64,000 bases of DNA, from positions 62,001-126,000 of the forward strand of contig JACMLJ010000036.1 of NCBI GenBank assembly GCA_014379625.1, in the 5' to 3' direction. Numbering within the stretch: the stretch's first letter is position 1; the number at the start of each line of letters is the position of its first letter. Shown here piece by piece: positions 7,295-15,445 of the stretch. A model generated the notes under the pieces. That model had not been told where the DNA came from, did no database searches, and saw only the letters and a list, made by a program, of their open reading frames with translations. A program made the position numbers and the translations under genes. This stretch comes from Ferruginibacter sp. (lineage in GTDB: Bacteria; Bacteroidota; Bacteroidia; Chitinophagales; Chitinophagaceae).

Positions 7295-8461
7295 ATGTCA
7301 GCTAACAAGATACAGATTTTTGACACCACGCTCAGGGATGGAGAGCAGGTTCCGGGCTGTAAGCTCAATACCAGTGAAAAGGTTGAACTGGCGTTAAAAC
7401 TGGAAGAACTGGGTGTAGATATCATAGAAGCCGGGTTCCCCATTTCGTCACCGGGCGATTTTAGCTCCGTAAATGAAATTTCAAAGATCATCAGCAATGC
7501 CAGCGTTTGCGGGTTAACCAGGGCCGTACAAAAAGACATCGAAGTAGCCGCCGAAGCCTTAAAATATGCCAGGCGGCCACGCATTCACACAGGTATCGGT
7601 ACTTCGGATCTGCATATTAAAGCAAAATTTAATTCTACAAGAAAAGATATACTGAAAAGGGCCATACAATGCGTAAAATGGGCAAAGAACTTTGTGGATG
7701 ATGTAGAGTTTTATGCGGAAGATGCCGGCCGTACTGATAATGAATATTTAGCCACCGTGGTGGAAGCTGTAATAAAGGCCGGCGCCACTGTAGTAAATAT
7801 CCCGGATACTACCGGGTACTGTCTTCCTCACCAGTATGGCGAAAAAATAGCTTTCCTGGTAAATAATGTTCCCAACCTGGATAAGGCGATTTTATCCTGT
7901 CATTGTCACAATGATCTTGGAATGGCAACGGCTAATTCTATTGCAGGTGTGATCAATGGCGCCAGGCAGATAGAATGCACCATCAATGGCCTGGGTGAAA
8001 GAGCGGGCAACACTTCCCTCGAGGAAGTGGTGATGATCATTAAGCAGCATAAAGAGCTTGATTTTTATACGTCGGTAAATAGCCGCTTGTTAAACCCGGT
8101 GAGCCTGTTGGTGGCGGAAACCATGCGCATGCCCGTGCAATGCAATAAAGCGATCGTGGGAACCAATGCTTTTTCTCATTCTTCCGGCATTCACCAGGAT
8201 GGATTTTTAAAAAATGCATTGACGTATGAAATAATTGATCCGGTAGAAGTGGGGGCAGAAGCTTCCAGGATTGTACTAACGGCCCGTAGTGGAAGAAGCG
8301 CATTGGCCCATCGTTTTCACAAACTCGGTTACCAGTTCGACCGGAATGACATTGATGTGTTGTACCAGGGCTTTTTAATGGTAGCTGATAAAAAGAAAGA
8401 AGTGATGGAAGATGACCTGAATGCATTGGCACAGGCCCATTGTAAAGTAGTGGTGGTTTAG
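7295..8461 (+). CDS. leuA: 2-isopropylmalate synthase (short form without regulatory domain)
   Basis: LeuA condenses 2-ketoisovalerate with acetyl-CoA, the first committed step of leucine synthesis. The catalytic TIM barrel is complete: DTTLRDGEQ at 10-18 with the catalytic Arg14 and metal ligand Asp15, metal ligands His203 and His205 (SCHCHND), and NGLGERAGN near 232-240. The linker region with [13 protein letters not shown] is also present. At 388 residues it lacks the roughly 120-residue C-terminal LeuA dimer domain that senses leucine in the 500-residue forms, so classical feedback inhibition may be absent. Homocitrate synthase or citramalate synthase are alternatives from the same family, but the leuB/ilv neighbours favour LeuA. 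The ATG at 7295 is supported by the conserved N-terminus. Confidence 0.9.
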   Translation: MSANKIQIFDTTLRDGEQVPGCKLNTSEKVELALKLEELGVDIIEAGFPISSPGDFSSVNEISKIISNASVCGLTRAVQKDIEVAAEALKYARRPRIHTGIGTSDLHIKAKFNSTRKDILKRAIQCVKWAKNFVDDVEFYAEDAGRTDNEYLATVVEAVIKAGATVVNIPDTTGYCLPHQYGEKIAFLVNNVPNLDKAILSCHCHNDLGMATANSIAGVINGARQIECTINGLGERAGNTSLEEVVMIIKQHKELDFYTSVNSRLLNPVSLLVAETMRMPVQCNKAIVGTNAFSHSSGIHQDGFLKNALTYEIIDPVEVGAEASRIVLTARSGRSALAHRFHKLGYQFDRNDIDVLYQGFLMVADKKKEVMEDDLNALAQAHCKVVVV

Positions 8462-8489
8462 TAATAATGAATAGTTATCAATGAGCCGA

Positions 8490-8594
8490 TAGTGTTAAAT
8501 TAAGTGCGAATTGGCAATGGGATGGTCGATATTTCACTGTTGGTTATTCACTATTCACCAATCGATCCGTCATTTTGTTCTTAATTTAACACTA
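8490..8594. repeat. 15-bp inverted repeat spanning the leuA-leuB spacer
   Basis: TAGTGTTAAATTAAG (8490-8504) and CTTAATTTAACACTA (8580-8594) are perfect inverted copies 75 bases apart, filling most of the 179-base spacer. The interior contains a TTATTCACTATTCACCAAT stretch of the TTCACCA repeat type. It could fold in the mRNA or be the ends of a small non-autonomous element. Confidence 0.55.
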
Positions 8595-8640
8595 ACAATA
8601 ATTAACGTACTATCGAAAACATCCGCATAAATAACATTAA

Positions 8641-9756
8641 ATGATTAAAAACATAGCCGTAATTTTTGGGGATGGCATCGGGCCCGAAGTAACGCAGCAA
8701 TCTATTAAAGTATTGGATACCGTTGCTGAAAAATTTGGTCACCAGTTTAATTACGCTTATTGCCTGGCAGGGGCTATTGCTATTGATGAAACAGGTACTC
8801 CTTTACCCGATGAAACCATTGATGTGTGCTTAAAAAGCGATGCCATCTTATTTGGCGCAATCGGACATCCTAAATATGATAATGATCCCTCAGCTAAAGT
8901 TAGGCCCGAACAGGGGCTGCTTAAACTGAGAAAGTCGTTGCAGTTATTTGCCAATATTCGCCCGGTTACTGCCTATAGTTCTTTATATCATTTATCGCCA
9001 CTGAAAAGCAAGGTTTTGGAACAGGTAGATCTTATCATCTACCGCGAATTGACGGGAGGGATTTATTTTGGTGAAAAGAAAACGAATGAGGACCAAAGCT
9101 GGGCTTATGATGGTTGTGTTTACACCAAAGAAGAAGTAGAGCGCATTGCACACCTGGCATTCCAGGCAGCACAACAGCGTAAAAAGAAACTAACCCTGGT
9201 AGATAAAGCAAATGTGTTGGAAACATCCCGGCTTTGGAGAAAATGGGTACAGCAAATGGCTCCCCAATACCCGGATGTGCAACTCAGTTTTTTATTTGTG
9301 GATAATGCTGCAATGCAGCTCATTCTTAATCCAAAACAGTTTGATGTAATACTGACAGAAAATTTATTTGGCGATATACTGAGCGATGAGGCAAGTGTGA
9401 TCAGTGGCTCGCTGGGATTACTTCCTTCTGCTTCTGTTGGTTTTTCAAACGCTCTGTTTGAGCCCATTCATGGATCTTTTTCACAGGCAGCCGGAAAAGA
9501 TATTGCAAACCCGCTGGGCTCAATTTTATCCGCGGCGATGATGCTGGATTACTTTAATCTTAAAGAAGAAGCCGTACTGGTAAGAGAAGCAGTTGCCTGG
9601 ACAATCGCTCATTTATTTGTAACGAAAGATATTGATCCCATCAACTTTTATTTTACCTCTACTGTAGGTGAATTGATCTGTGATTATGTAAGCGGCCGGA
9701 TTTCGGGAGATATTAACCAGGAGAATATAGAGTTGCGGAAGTCGACGATTATTTGA
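8641..9756 (+). CDS. leuB: 3-isopropylmalate dehydrogenase
   Basis: LeuB oxidises and decarboxylates 3-isopropylmalate to 2-ketoisocaproate with NAD, the third enzyme of leucine synthesis. The 371-residue length is typical of the family. Visible motifs are the N-terminal FGDGIGPEV, the substrate-binding IYRELTGGIYFGE near residue 137, KANVLETSRLWR, and the metal-binding ENLFGDILSDEAS near 240 with its aspartates. HGS(F)SQAAGKDIANPLG near 278 is the NAD-binding region. The isopropylmalate isomerase genes leuC and leuD, which act between LeuA and LeuB, are not in this window and must lie elsewhere. The gene is co-directional with leuA and ilvE. Confidence 0.95.
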   Translation: MIKNIAVIFGDGIGPEVTQQSIKVLDTVAEKFGHQFNYAYCLAGAIAIDETGTPLPDETIDVCLKSDAILFGAIGHPKYDNDPSAKVRPEQGLLKLRKSLQLFANIRPVTAYSSLYHLSPLKSKVLEQVDLIIYRELTGGIYFGEKKTNEDQSWAYDGCVYTKEEVERIAHLAFQAAQQRKKKLTLVDKANVLETSRLWRKWVQQMAPQYPDVQLSFLFVDNAAMQLILNPKQFDVILTENLFGDILSDEASVISGSLGLLPSASVGFSNALFEPIHGSFSQAAGKDIANPLGSILSAAMMLDYFNLKEEAVLVREAVAWTIAHLFVTKDIDPINFYFTSTVGELICDYVSGRISGDINQENIELRKSTII

Positions 9757-9770
9757 CGGGGTTAGGTAAA

Positions 9771-9830
9771 TGATAAAGTAAATAAAGTATATAAGGTAAA
9801 TAAAGTATATAGCGTAGATAAGCTAAATGG
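9771..9830. repeat. degenerate short-period repeat in the leuB-ilvE spacer
   Basis: The 16-base sequence GTAAATAAAGTATATA occurs at 9778-9793 and again at 9796-9811, and is flanked by further degenerate copies (GTAGATAAGCTAAAT). It resembles the other short-period A/T-rich repeats in this window. The rest of the spacer has no gene. Confidence 0.55.
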
Positions 9831-9885
9831 GTATTGGGAAAAGCAAAACCATATACAATACATCAAAAAAGTCTCAAAAATAAAT

Positions 9886-10824
9886 ATGGCTAATTATTAT
9901 AACGAAAACACTATTCTTTATTTAAATGGAGAATACATAAAAGCTGCAGACGCAAAAATGGATCTCTATAGCCAGTCGTTACATTATGGCTATAGTGTTT
10001 TTGAAGGCATTCGTTCCTATAAAACCATCAATGGTGATACAAAAATTTTTAAGGCCCGGGAACATTTTGAGCGCCTGTATAATTCCGCTATAGCAGTTAA
10101 TCTTCCTTATCGTTGGACAGTAGAAGAATTGACTGCAGCAACCTATGAAATATTGGAAAGAAACAAGCTGGAGGATGCATATATAAGACCGGTGGTATTT
10201 GCGCCCGCTAATATGAGTTTCGCCCAAAATGCGGAATCTTATATTACCATCCAGGCCTGGGAAATGCAACCATTTTTGGGCGAAAAATTATTAAGGGTAA
10301 TGACTTCTTCCTTTCAACGGCCCAACCCCAAAGCATTTATGATACAGGCAAAAGCGGCGGGCCATTATGTAAATTCTATCCTGGCAAGCCAGGAGGCGAA
10401 AGCAAAAGGGTATGATGAAGCATTGTTAACCGACATGAATGGCTATGTTGCTGAAGGTCCCGGCGCCAATATGTTTTATGAAAAAGCAGGGCAATTATTT
10501 ACTCCATCCCCCGGCCATATACTGCCTGGCATTACCCGTGAAACGGTATTTGAAATATGTAAAGAACTGGATATACCCTTGGGAGAAAAATTGGTCACTA
10601 CGGATGAATTGAAAGATGCGGATGCTGCTTTTTTTTGTGGCACTGCGGCAGAAATTATAGGATGGGAGAGTTTTGATGATATTCCTTTTAAAAAGAACTG
10701 GAATGACAGTGTAGGAAAACGGGTTCAGGAAGCATATAAAGATAAAGTAATAGAAAAGAAGCCTCTTCCGCCGAACCCAAAGGATGAACTTACGAAAACC
10801 CTGATAGTTGAAGAGCTGTATTGA
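9886..10824 (+). CDS. ilvE: branched-chain amino acid aminotransferase
   Basis: IlvE transfers the amino group of glutamate to the 2-keto acids of leucine, isoleucine and valine, the last step of all three pathways. This 312-residue protein is a fold-type IV PLP enzyme. The N-terminal SLHYGYSVFEGIRSY motif (31-45) and the Schiff-base Lys156 in QAKAAGHYVNS are visible. The YDEALLTDMNGYVAEGPGANMF segment that positions PLP and the C-terminal FFCGTAAEI are also clear. It starts 129 bases after leuB and is followed by ilvD after only 39 bases, so the two are probably co-transcribed. D-amino acid and 4-amino-4-deoxychorismate enzymes share the fold, but length and neighbours point to IlvE. Confidence 0.93.
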   Translation: MANYYNENTILYLNGEYIKAADAKMDLYSQSLHYGYSVFEGIRSYKTINGDTKIFKAREHFERLYNSAIAVNLPYRWTVEELTAATYEILERNKLEDAYIRPVVFAPANMSFAQNAESYITIQAWEMQPFLGEKLLRVMTSSFQRPNPKAFMIQAKAAGHYVNSILASQEAKAKGYDEALLTDMNGYVAEGPGANMFYEKAGQLFTPSPGHILPGITRETVFEICKELDIPLGEKLVTTDELKDADAAFFCGTAAEIIGWESFDDIPFKKNWNDSVGKRVQEAYKDKVIEKKPLPPNPKDELTKTLIVEELY

Positions 10825-10863
10825 TATGGAAATAATTTTATACAAATCACAGAATTATAATTA

Positions 10864-12591
10864 ATGGATACAACAGCAAATACTGATGATCATCACAACT
10901 TTCCTTTAAGGGATGAGGGTTTAAATAAGTATAGTAAAACGATCACGCAGGATGCAACCCAACCTGCCGCCCAGGCAATGTTTTATGGCATCGGCTTAAC
11001 AGATGCCGATCTTGCCAAGGCACAGGTTGGCGTAGTGAGCATGGGGTATGATGGTAACACCTGTAATATGCACCTCAATGAACTGGCGAAAATAGTAAAA
11101 CAGGGAATTTGGGATAATGAAATGGTGGGACTGATCTTTAATACCATTGGCGTAAGTGACGGAATGAGCAACGGAACACCCGGTATGCGGTATTCACTCG
11201 TTAGCCGTGATATCATTGCGGATTCTATTGAAACAGTTTGCGGCGCGCAATATTATGACGCTTTGATTGCAATACCGGGTTGTGATAAAAATATGCCTGG
11301 TTCTATAATGGCAATGGGCAGGTTAAACCGTCCCTCCATTATGGTGTACGGTGGTACCATCGCCCCCGGCCGTTATAAAGGAAAAGATCTCAATATTGTA
11401 TCGGCATTTGAGGCGCTCGGACAAAAAATTGCCGGCAACCTGGATGAAACAGATTTTAAGGGTATTGTGATGCACAGTTGCCCTGGTGCGGGCGCATGCG
11501 GCGGAATGTACACTGCCAACACAATGAGCAGCGCAATTGAAGCATTGGGCATGAGCCTTCCCTATTCTTCGAGCAACCCGGCCTTAAGTGACGCTAAGAA
11601 AGCGGAATGCTTAAATGCAGGTAAGGCTATCCGTTACCTGATGGAAAGGGATATAAAGCCATCTGATATCATGACCCGCAAAGCATTTGAAAATGCGGTT
11701 ACTATCATCATGGCCCTGGGTGGCAGCACCAATGCCGTTTTGCATATAATTGCGATGGCTAAAAGTGTGGACGTGGTATTTACACCCGATGATTTTCAAA
11801 TGATCAGTGATAAAGTTCCCGTATTGGCGGATCTTAAACCAAGCGGCAAATATTTAATGGAAGACCTTCACAATATCGGCGGCGTGCCGGCATTGATGAA
11901 GTATTTGCTAAAGCAGGGTTTCCTGCATGGCGATTGCTTGACAGTAACAGGTAAAACTGTTGCAGAGAATTTGGCAGGTGTTCCGGAGTTGGATTTTGAT
12001 GCACAAAAAATCATCTTCCCCGTGTCGCATCCGATCAAGGCAACAGGACACCTGCAAATCCTCTACGGCAATTTAGCTGAAAAGGGAAGTGTGGCGAAAA
12101 TTTCCGGCAAAGAAGGTGAATTGTTTGAAGGCCCCGCCAGGGTCTTTGACGGGGAATTTGAGTTGATTAACGGGATCAACAGCGGAAAAATACAACCGGG
12201 GGATGTGGTGGTGATAACGCATGTAGGTCCAAGAGGCGCACCCGGTATGCCCGAAATGCTGAAACCAACTTCAGCAATCATTGGCGCTGGTCTCGGTAAT
12301 AGCGTCGCCTTAATTACGGACGGAAGATTTAGCGGCGGTACCCATGGTTTTGTAGTGGGGCATATTACCCCGGAAGCATTTGACGGAGGTTTGATTGGAC
12401 TGGTAAAAGATAATGATATCATAGAGATCAATGTAGCAACAAAATCGATGACATTAAAAGTCTCCGTGGAAGAAATAGCGAAACGGAAAGCCGCATGGAA
12501 GCAACCCGCATTAAAGGTAACGAAGGGTATATTATTTAAGTATGCGAAGTATGTGAAGGATGCAAGCGAAGGTTGTGTAACGGATGAATGA
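10864..12591 (+). CDS. ilvD: dihydroxy-acid dehydratase
   Basis: IlvD dehydrates 2,3-dihydroxy acids to the 2-keto acids of valine and isoleucine, using an iron-sulfur cluster as Lewis acid. The 575-residue length is typical. Candidate cluster ligands are Cys67 (GNTCNMH), Cys140 ([10 protein letters not shown]) and Cys212 within [17 protein letters not shown]. This three-cysteine arrangement is that of the [2Fe-2S] class. GRFSGGTHG(F)VVGHI(T)PE near the C-terminus carries the conserved substrate region. The gene is followed by the palindrome at 12597-12610 and then ilvB. Confidence 0.95.
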   Translation: MDTTANTDDHHNFPLRDEGLNKYSKTITQDATQPAAQAMFYGIGLTDADLAKAQVGVVSMGYDGNTCNMHLNELAKIVKQGIWDNEMVGLIFNTIGVSDGMSNGTPGMRYSLVSRDIIADSIETVCGAQYYDALIAIPGCDKNMPGSIMAMGRLNRPSIMVYGGTIAPGRYKGKDLNIVSAFEALGQKIAGNLDETDFKGIVMHSCPGAGACGGMYTANTMSSAIEALGMSLPYSSSNPALSDAKKAECLNAGKAIRYLMERDIKPSDIMTRKAFENAVTIIMALGGSTNAVLHIIAMAKSVDVVFTPDDFQMISDKVPVLADLKPSGKYLMEDLHNIGGVPALMKYLLKQGFLHGDCLTVTGKTVAENLAGVPELDFDAQKIIFPVSHPIKATGHLQILYGNLAEKGSVAKISGKEGELFEGPARVFDGEFELINGINSGKIQPGDVVVITHVGPRGAPGMPEMLKPTSAIIGAGLGNSVALITDGRFSGGTHGFVVGHITPEAFDGGLIGLVKDNDIIEINVATKSMTLKVSVEEIAKRKAAWKQPALKVTKGILFKYAKYVKDASEGCVTDE

Positions 12592-12596
12592 GCCTG

Positions 12597-12610
12597 CCCC
12601 CTGGAGGGGG
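12597..12610. terminator. CCCCCT-GG-AGGGGG palindrome between ilvD and ilvB
   Basis: The perfect palindrome CCCCCTGGAGGGGG starts 5 bases after the ilvD stop and is followed by TTTTAGAGG. It could serve as a partial terminator or processing site inside the operon. It shares its core with 922-933 and 12754-12767, so it is a copy of a dispersed repeat. Confidence 0.5.
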
Positions 12611-12688
12611 TTTTAGAGGAGAATAATATTGCCTATATTCTTCTGGATTTGAACATAAAAATTAAGAAAATTTCTAAATTAATAAATA

Positions 12689-14524
12689 ATGCAAACATTA
12701 GAAATCTTGGATAAAAAAGAGATGCCTGTTATTGAAGGGTCTGCGCCCCGGCTCCCCCTTCAGGGGGCGGGAGGAGCAGAGCTGCCTGATATTGAAGGGA
12801 CTGCTTCCCTGCTCCCCCTTCAAGCTGCGGTAGGCACCGAAATTTCCGGCTCACAGGCCGTGCTCGATGCTTTTGTTTCAGAGGGGGTAGACACCATCTT
12901 TGGCTACCCGGGAGGCGCGATCATGCCGATCTATGATGCTTTGTATGATTACCACGACCGGATAAAACATATTTTAGTGCGACACGAACAGGGAGGTATA
13001 CACGCAGCACAGGGCTATGCAAGAAGCTCCGGCAGGGTAGGCGTAGTGTTTGCAACCAGTGGCCCTGGCGCCACCAACCTGGTTACCGGCCTGGCGGATG
13101 CCATGATCGATAGCACGCCCCTGGTTTGCATTACCGGACAGGTGTACGCACACCTGTTAGGTACAGACGCTTTCCAGGAAGTAGACGTAATTAATATAAC
13201 CACACCGGTAACCAAGTGGAATTACCAGGTTACTGATGCAACAGAAATCCCCACTGTTTTGGCAAAAGCATTTCATATAGCCGGCACCGGTAGGCCCGGA
13301 CCCGTTTTGATTGATATCACCAAGAACGCCCAGTTACAAAAATTCGGTTATAACGGGTATACCAAGTGTGAGTATATACGCAGTTACCGCCCCAAACCAA
13401 TTGTTCGTAAAACCTATATCGAAGAGGCTGCGCGTTTGATCAATGAAGCAAAAAAGCCATTTGTAATTTTTGGCCAGGGAATAATATTGGGAAAAGCAGA
13501 AAATGAATTAAAAGCCTTTATAGAAAAAGGGGGATTACCTGCGGCCTGGACGATCCTTGGACTGAGTGCCTTACCAACAGATCATCCGCAGAACGTGGGG
13601 ATGTTAGGTATGCACGGTAATTACGGCCCCAATGTATTAACCAATGAGTGTGATGTATTAATAGCAGTAGGGATGCGATTTGATGACCGTGTTACCGGTC
13701 GGCTGGATAAATATGCACGACAGGCGAAAGTAATTCACCTGGATATTGACCCGTCGGAGATTGATAAAAATGTAAAGACCACCGTTCCTGTTTGGGGGGA
13801 TTGTAAAGAAACCCTGCCGATGTTAACCCAACTGATAGAGAAAAAAAAGCATCCGGAATGGCTAAATAAATTCAGGGAATTTACTAAAAAGGAAGTTGAA
13901 GTAGTTATTCAGGATGAGCTGAACCCAACCAGCGAAGTATTAACGATGGGTGAAATTATTAAAGTGCTGAATGAACTGACAAAGGGAGATGCGATAATCG
14001 TTACAGATGTAGGCCAGCACCAGATGGTAGCCTGCAGGTATGCCAGGTTTAACGAAACTAAAAGCAATATCACATCGGGTGGGGCGGGTACAATGGGCTT
14101 TGCATTGCCGGCTGCCATTGGCGCAAAATATGGCGCTCCTCACCGTACCGTAGTGGCCGTTATCGGGGATGGTGGTATACAAATGACGATACAGGAACTG
14201 GGTACTATTATGCAAACGGGCGTTGACGTAAAGATCTTAATTCTTAACAACCAGTTCCTCGGAATGGTGCGCCAGTGGCAGCAATTGTTTCATGACAAGC
14301 GCTATTCGTTTGTAGATATTGCCAGCCCGGATTATGTGATGGTGGCAAAGGGCTATCATATTGAAGGGCAAAGCATTTCAACAAGAGTCCAGGTTAAAGA
14401 CGCGTTGACTGTTATGCTGAACCACCCGGGTGCTTATTTACTGGAAGTAATGGTGGGCAAAGAAAACAATGTATTCCCGATGGTGCCGCAGGGTTGCAGT
14501 GTTGCGGAAATAAGACTGTCATAG
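12689..14524 (+). CDS. ilvB: acetolactate synthase large (catalytic) subunit with an unusual N-terminal insertion
   Basis: The catalytic subunit of acetohydroxyacid synthase uses TPP and FAD to condense pyruvate with pyruvate or 2-ketobutyrate, the first shared step of valine and isoleucine synthesis. The conserved core begins at residue 51 (EISGSQAVLDAFVSEGVDTIFGYPGG), with catalytic Glu100 in RHEQGG and the TPP-binding GDGGIQM region near 494. The protein has 611 residues. Residues 13-52 are two 20-residue tandem units (PVIEGSAPRLPLQGAGGAEL, then a copy with 12 of 20 positions identical) encoded by a 60-base direct repeat. The units contain the GC-rich palindrome seen elsewhere. No equivalent is expected in the family, so this is probably captured repeat DNA placed before the folded domain. 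Enzyme function should be intact. Confidence 0.93.
   Translation: MQTLEILDKKEMPVIEGSAPRLPLQGAGGAELPDIEGTASLLPLQAAVGTEISGSQAVLDAFVSEGVDTIFGYPGGAIMPIYDALYDYHDRIKHILVRHEQGGIHAAQGYARSSGRVGVVFATSGPGATNLVTGLADAMIDSTPLVCITGQVYAHLLGTDAFQEVDVINITTPVTKWNYQVTDATEIPTVLAKAFHIAGTGRPGPVLIDITKNAQLQKFGYNGYTKCEYIRSYRPKPIVRKTYIEEAARLINEAKKPFVIFGQGIILGKAENELKAFIEKGGLPAAWTILGLSALPTDHPQNVGMLGMHGNYGPNVLTNECDVLIAVGMRFDDRVTGRLDKYARQAKVIHLDIDPSEIDKNVKTTVPVWGDCKETLPMLTQLIEKKKHPEWLNKFREFTKKEVEVVIQDELNPTSEVLTMGEIIKVLNELTKGDAIIVTDVGQHQMVACRYARFNETKSNITSGGAGTMGFALPAAIGAKYGAPHRTVVAVIGDGGIQMTIQELGTIMQTGVDVKILILNNQFLGMVRQWQQLFHDKRYSFVDIASPDYVMVAKGYHIEGQSISTRVQVKDALTVMLNHPGAYLLEVMVGKENNVFPMVPQGCSVAEIRLS
12724..12843 (+). repeat. 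60-base tandem duplication inside the 5' end of ilvB, built on a GC-rich palindrome
   Basis: Two 60-base units start at 12724 (GCCTGTTATTGAAGGG) and 12784 (GCCTGATATTGAAGGG). The first contains the perfect palindrome CCCCCT-TC-AGGGGG (12754-12767). In the second unit the left arm is intact but the right arm has decayed to AAGCTG. The reading frame is kept because 60 is a multiple of three. Confidence 0.75.
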
Positions 14525-14606
14525 TAAGTATTGGGGAGTGAAATGAATTGTGATCCTGCCTTTGCCCATTGACCATTCACTATAACATTGCCTAAAAAAT
14601 CAGTGC

Positions 14607-15194
14607 ATGAAAAAAGAATTCACCATAACAGTTTACACCGAAAACCAGATTGGTTTGCTTAACCGCATCGCTATTATTTTTGTTAGAAGAAAAATTAATA
14701 TCGATAGCATGAATACATCACCATCTGAAATAGAAGGTATTCACCGGTTTACCATTTTGATAGATGAAACGGAAGAAGTGGTAAGGAAAGTTTGCAGGCA
14801 AATTGAAAAGCAGGTAGAAGTATTGAAGGTATATTTTAATACCGAAGATGAAATTGTATGGCAGGAGATGGCGCTTTATAAAGTATCTACCGACGAAATA
14901 GCGGCCAAGGTAAAAGTAGAAAGATTATTACGGGAATGTGGTGCAAGAGCGGTTGCTATCACCAAAGATTTTACCGTATTTGAAACTACCGGCCACCGGG
15001 AAGAAACCGTTAAATTAGTAAAAGCATTAGAGCCTTACGGTCTGATTGAATTTGTGAGAAGCGCCAGGATCGCGATTATTAAAGAAAGCAGGGGCTTTCA
15101 TGAAAAACTAAAAGAATTTGAGCAACATGCACCAGGTGAAGAGGTAATAGAAAATGAGTTTTTAAATCAACAGGAAGAAGTGTTTAGTATGTAA
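14607..15194 (+). CDS. ilvN: acetolactate synthase small (regulatory) subunit
   Basis: The regulatory subunit activates IlvB and usually confers feedback inhibition by valine. This 195-residue protein begins with an ACT domain (FTITVYTENQIGLLNRIAIIFVRR, residues 4-27) containing the loop region that binds the effector in characterised homologues. It continues into the C-terminal domain that contacts the catalytic subunit (KVSTDEIAAKVKVERLLRECGARAVAITKDFTVFETTG). The tail after residue 165 (EQHAPGEEVIENEFLNQQEE) is acidic and probably disordered. It lies 82 bases after ilvB, and the two subunits are expected to be co-expressed. Length is slightly above the E. coli IlvH (163 residues), as is common in Bacteroidota. 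Confidence 0.93.
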   Translation: MKKEFTITVYTENQIGLLNRIAIIFVRRKINIDSMNTSPSEIEGIHRFTILIDETEEVVRKVCRQIEKQVEVLKVYFNTEDEIVWQEMALYKVSTDEIAAKVKVERLLRECGARAVAITKDFTVFETTGHREETVKLVKALEPYGLIEFVRSARIAIIKESRGFHEKLKEFEQHAPGEEVIENEFLNQQEEVFSM

Positions 15195-15253
15195 CTGTCA
15201 CCCGAATGGCGATCAGAGTGCCGGTATTTGAAAAGGGCCGTTGATTTTTTGGG

Positions 15254-15302
15254 ACCCAGGGTATCGGCTGCCAGGCAGTTTGCCTGTCCTTTATACCTGG
15301 GT
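15254..15302. promoter_or_regulatory. nested hairpin in the ilvN-ilvC spacer
   Basis: ACCCAGGGTAT (15254-15264) pairs with ATACCTGGGT (15293-15302) with one bulged base, enclosing CAGGCA (15272-15277) and TGCCTG (15281-15286) around a GTT loop. It lies in the 251-base spacer before ilvC. A second, weaker stem forms downstream from TTAACTCCCC (15358-15367) and GGGGTTAA (15388-15395). I see no leader peptide here. Internal terminator, processing site or inserted repeat are all possible. Confidence 0.4.
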
Positions 15303-15445
15303 TTCGCTCACTGCAAATACATAGTAACATTTATAAAACAAAAACAAACAATAATCATTAACTCCCCTGAAAATTTCTATCAATAATGGGGTTAACGCTC
15401 CGGGATAATTCTCCTTAAGGGACCGGGGCAAACAAAAAACAAAAC

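Noticed and set aside
15387..15419. Short frame before ilvC starting ATGGGGTTAACG (MGLTLRDNSP)
   Set aside because: I tested it as a second BCAA leader peptide, but it has only two Leu among ten residues and no following terminator, so the leader idea is not supported here.
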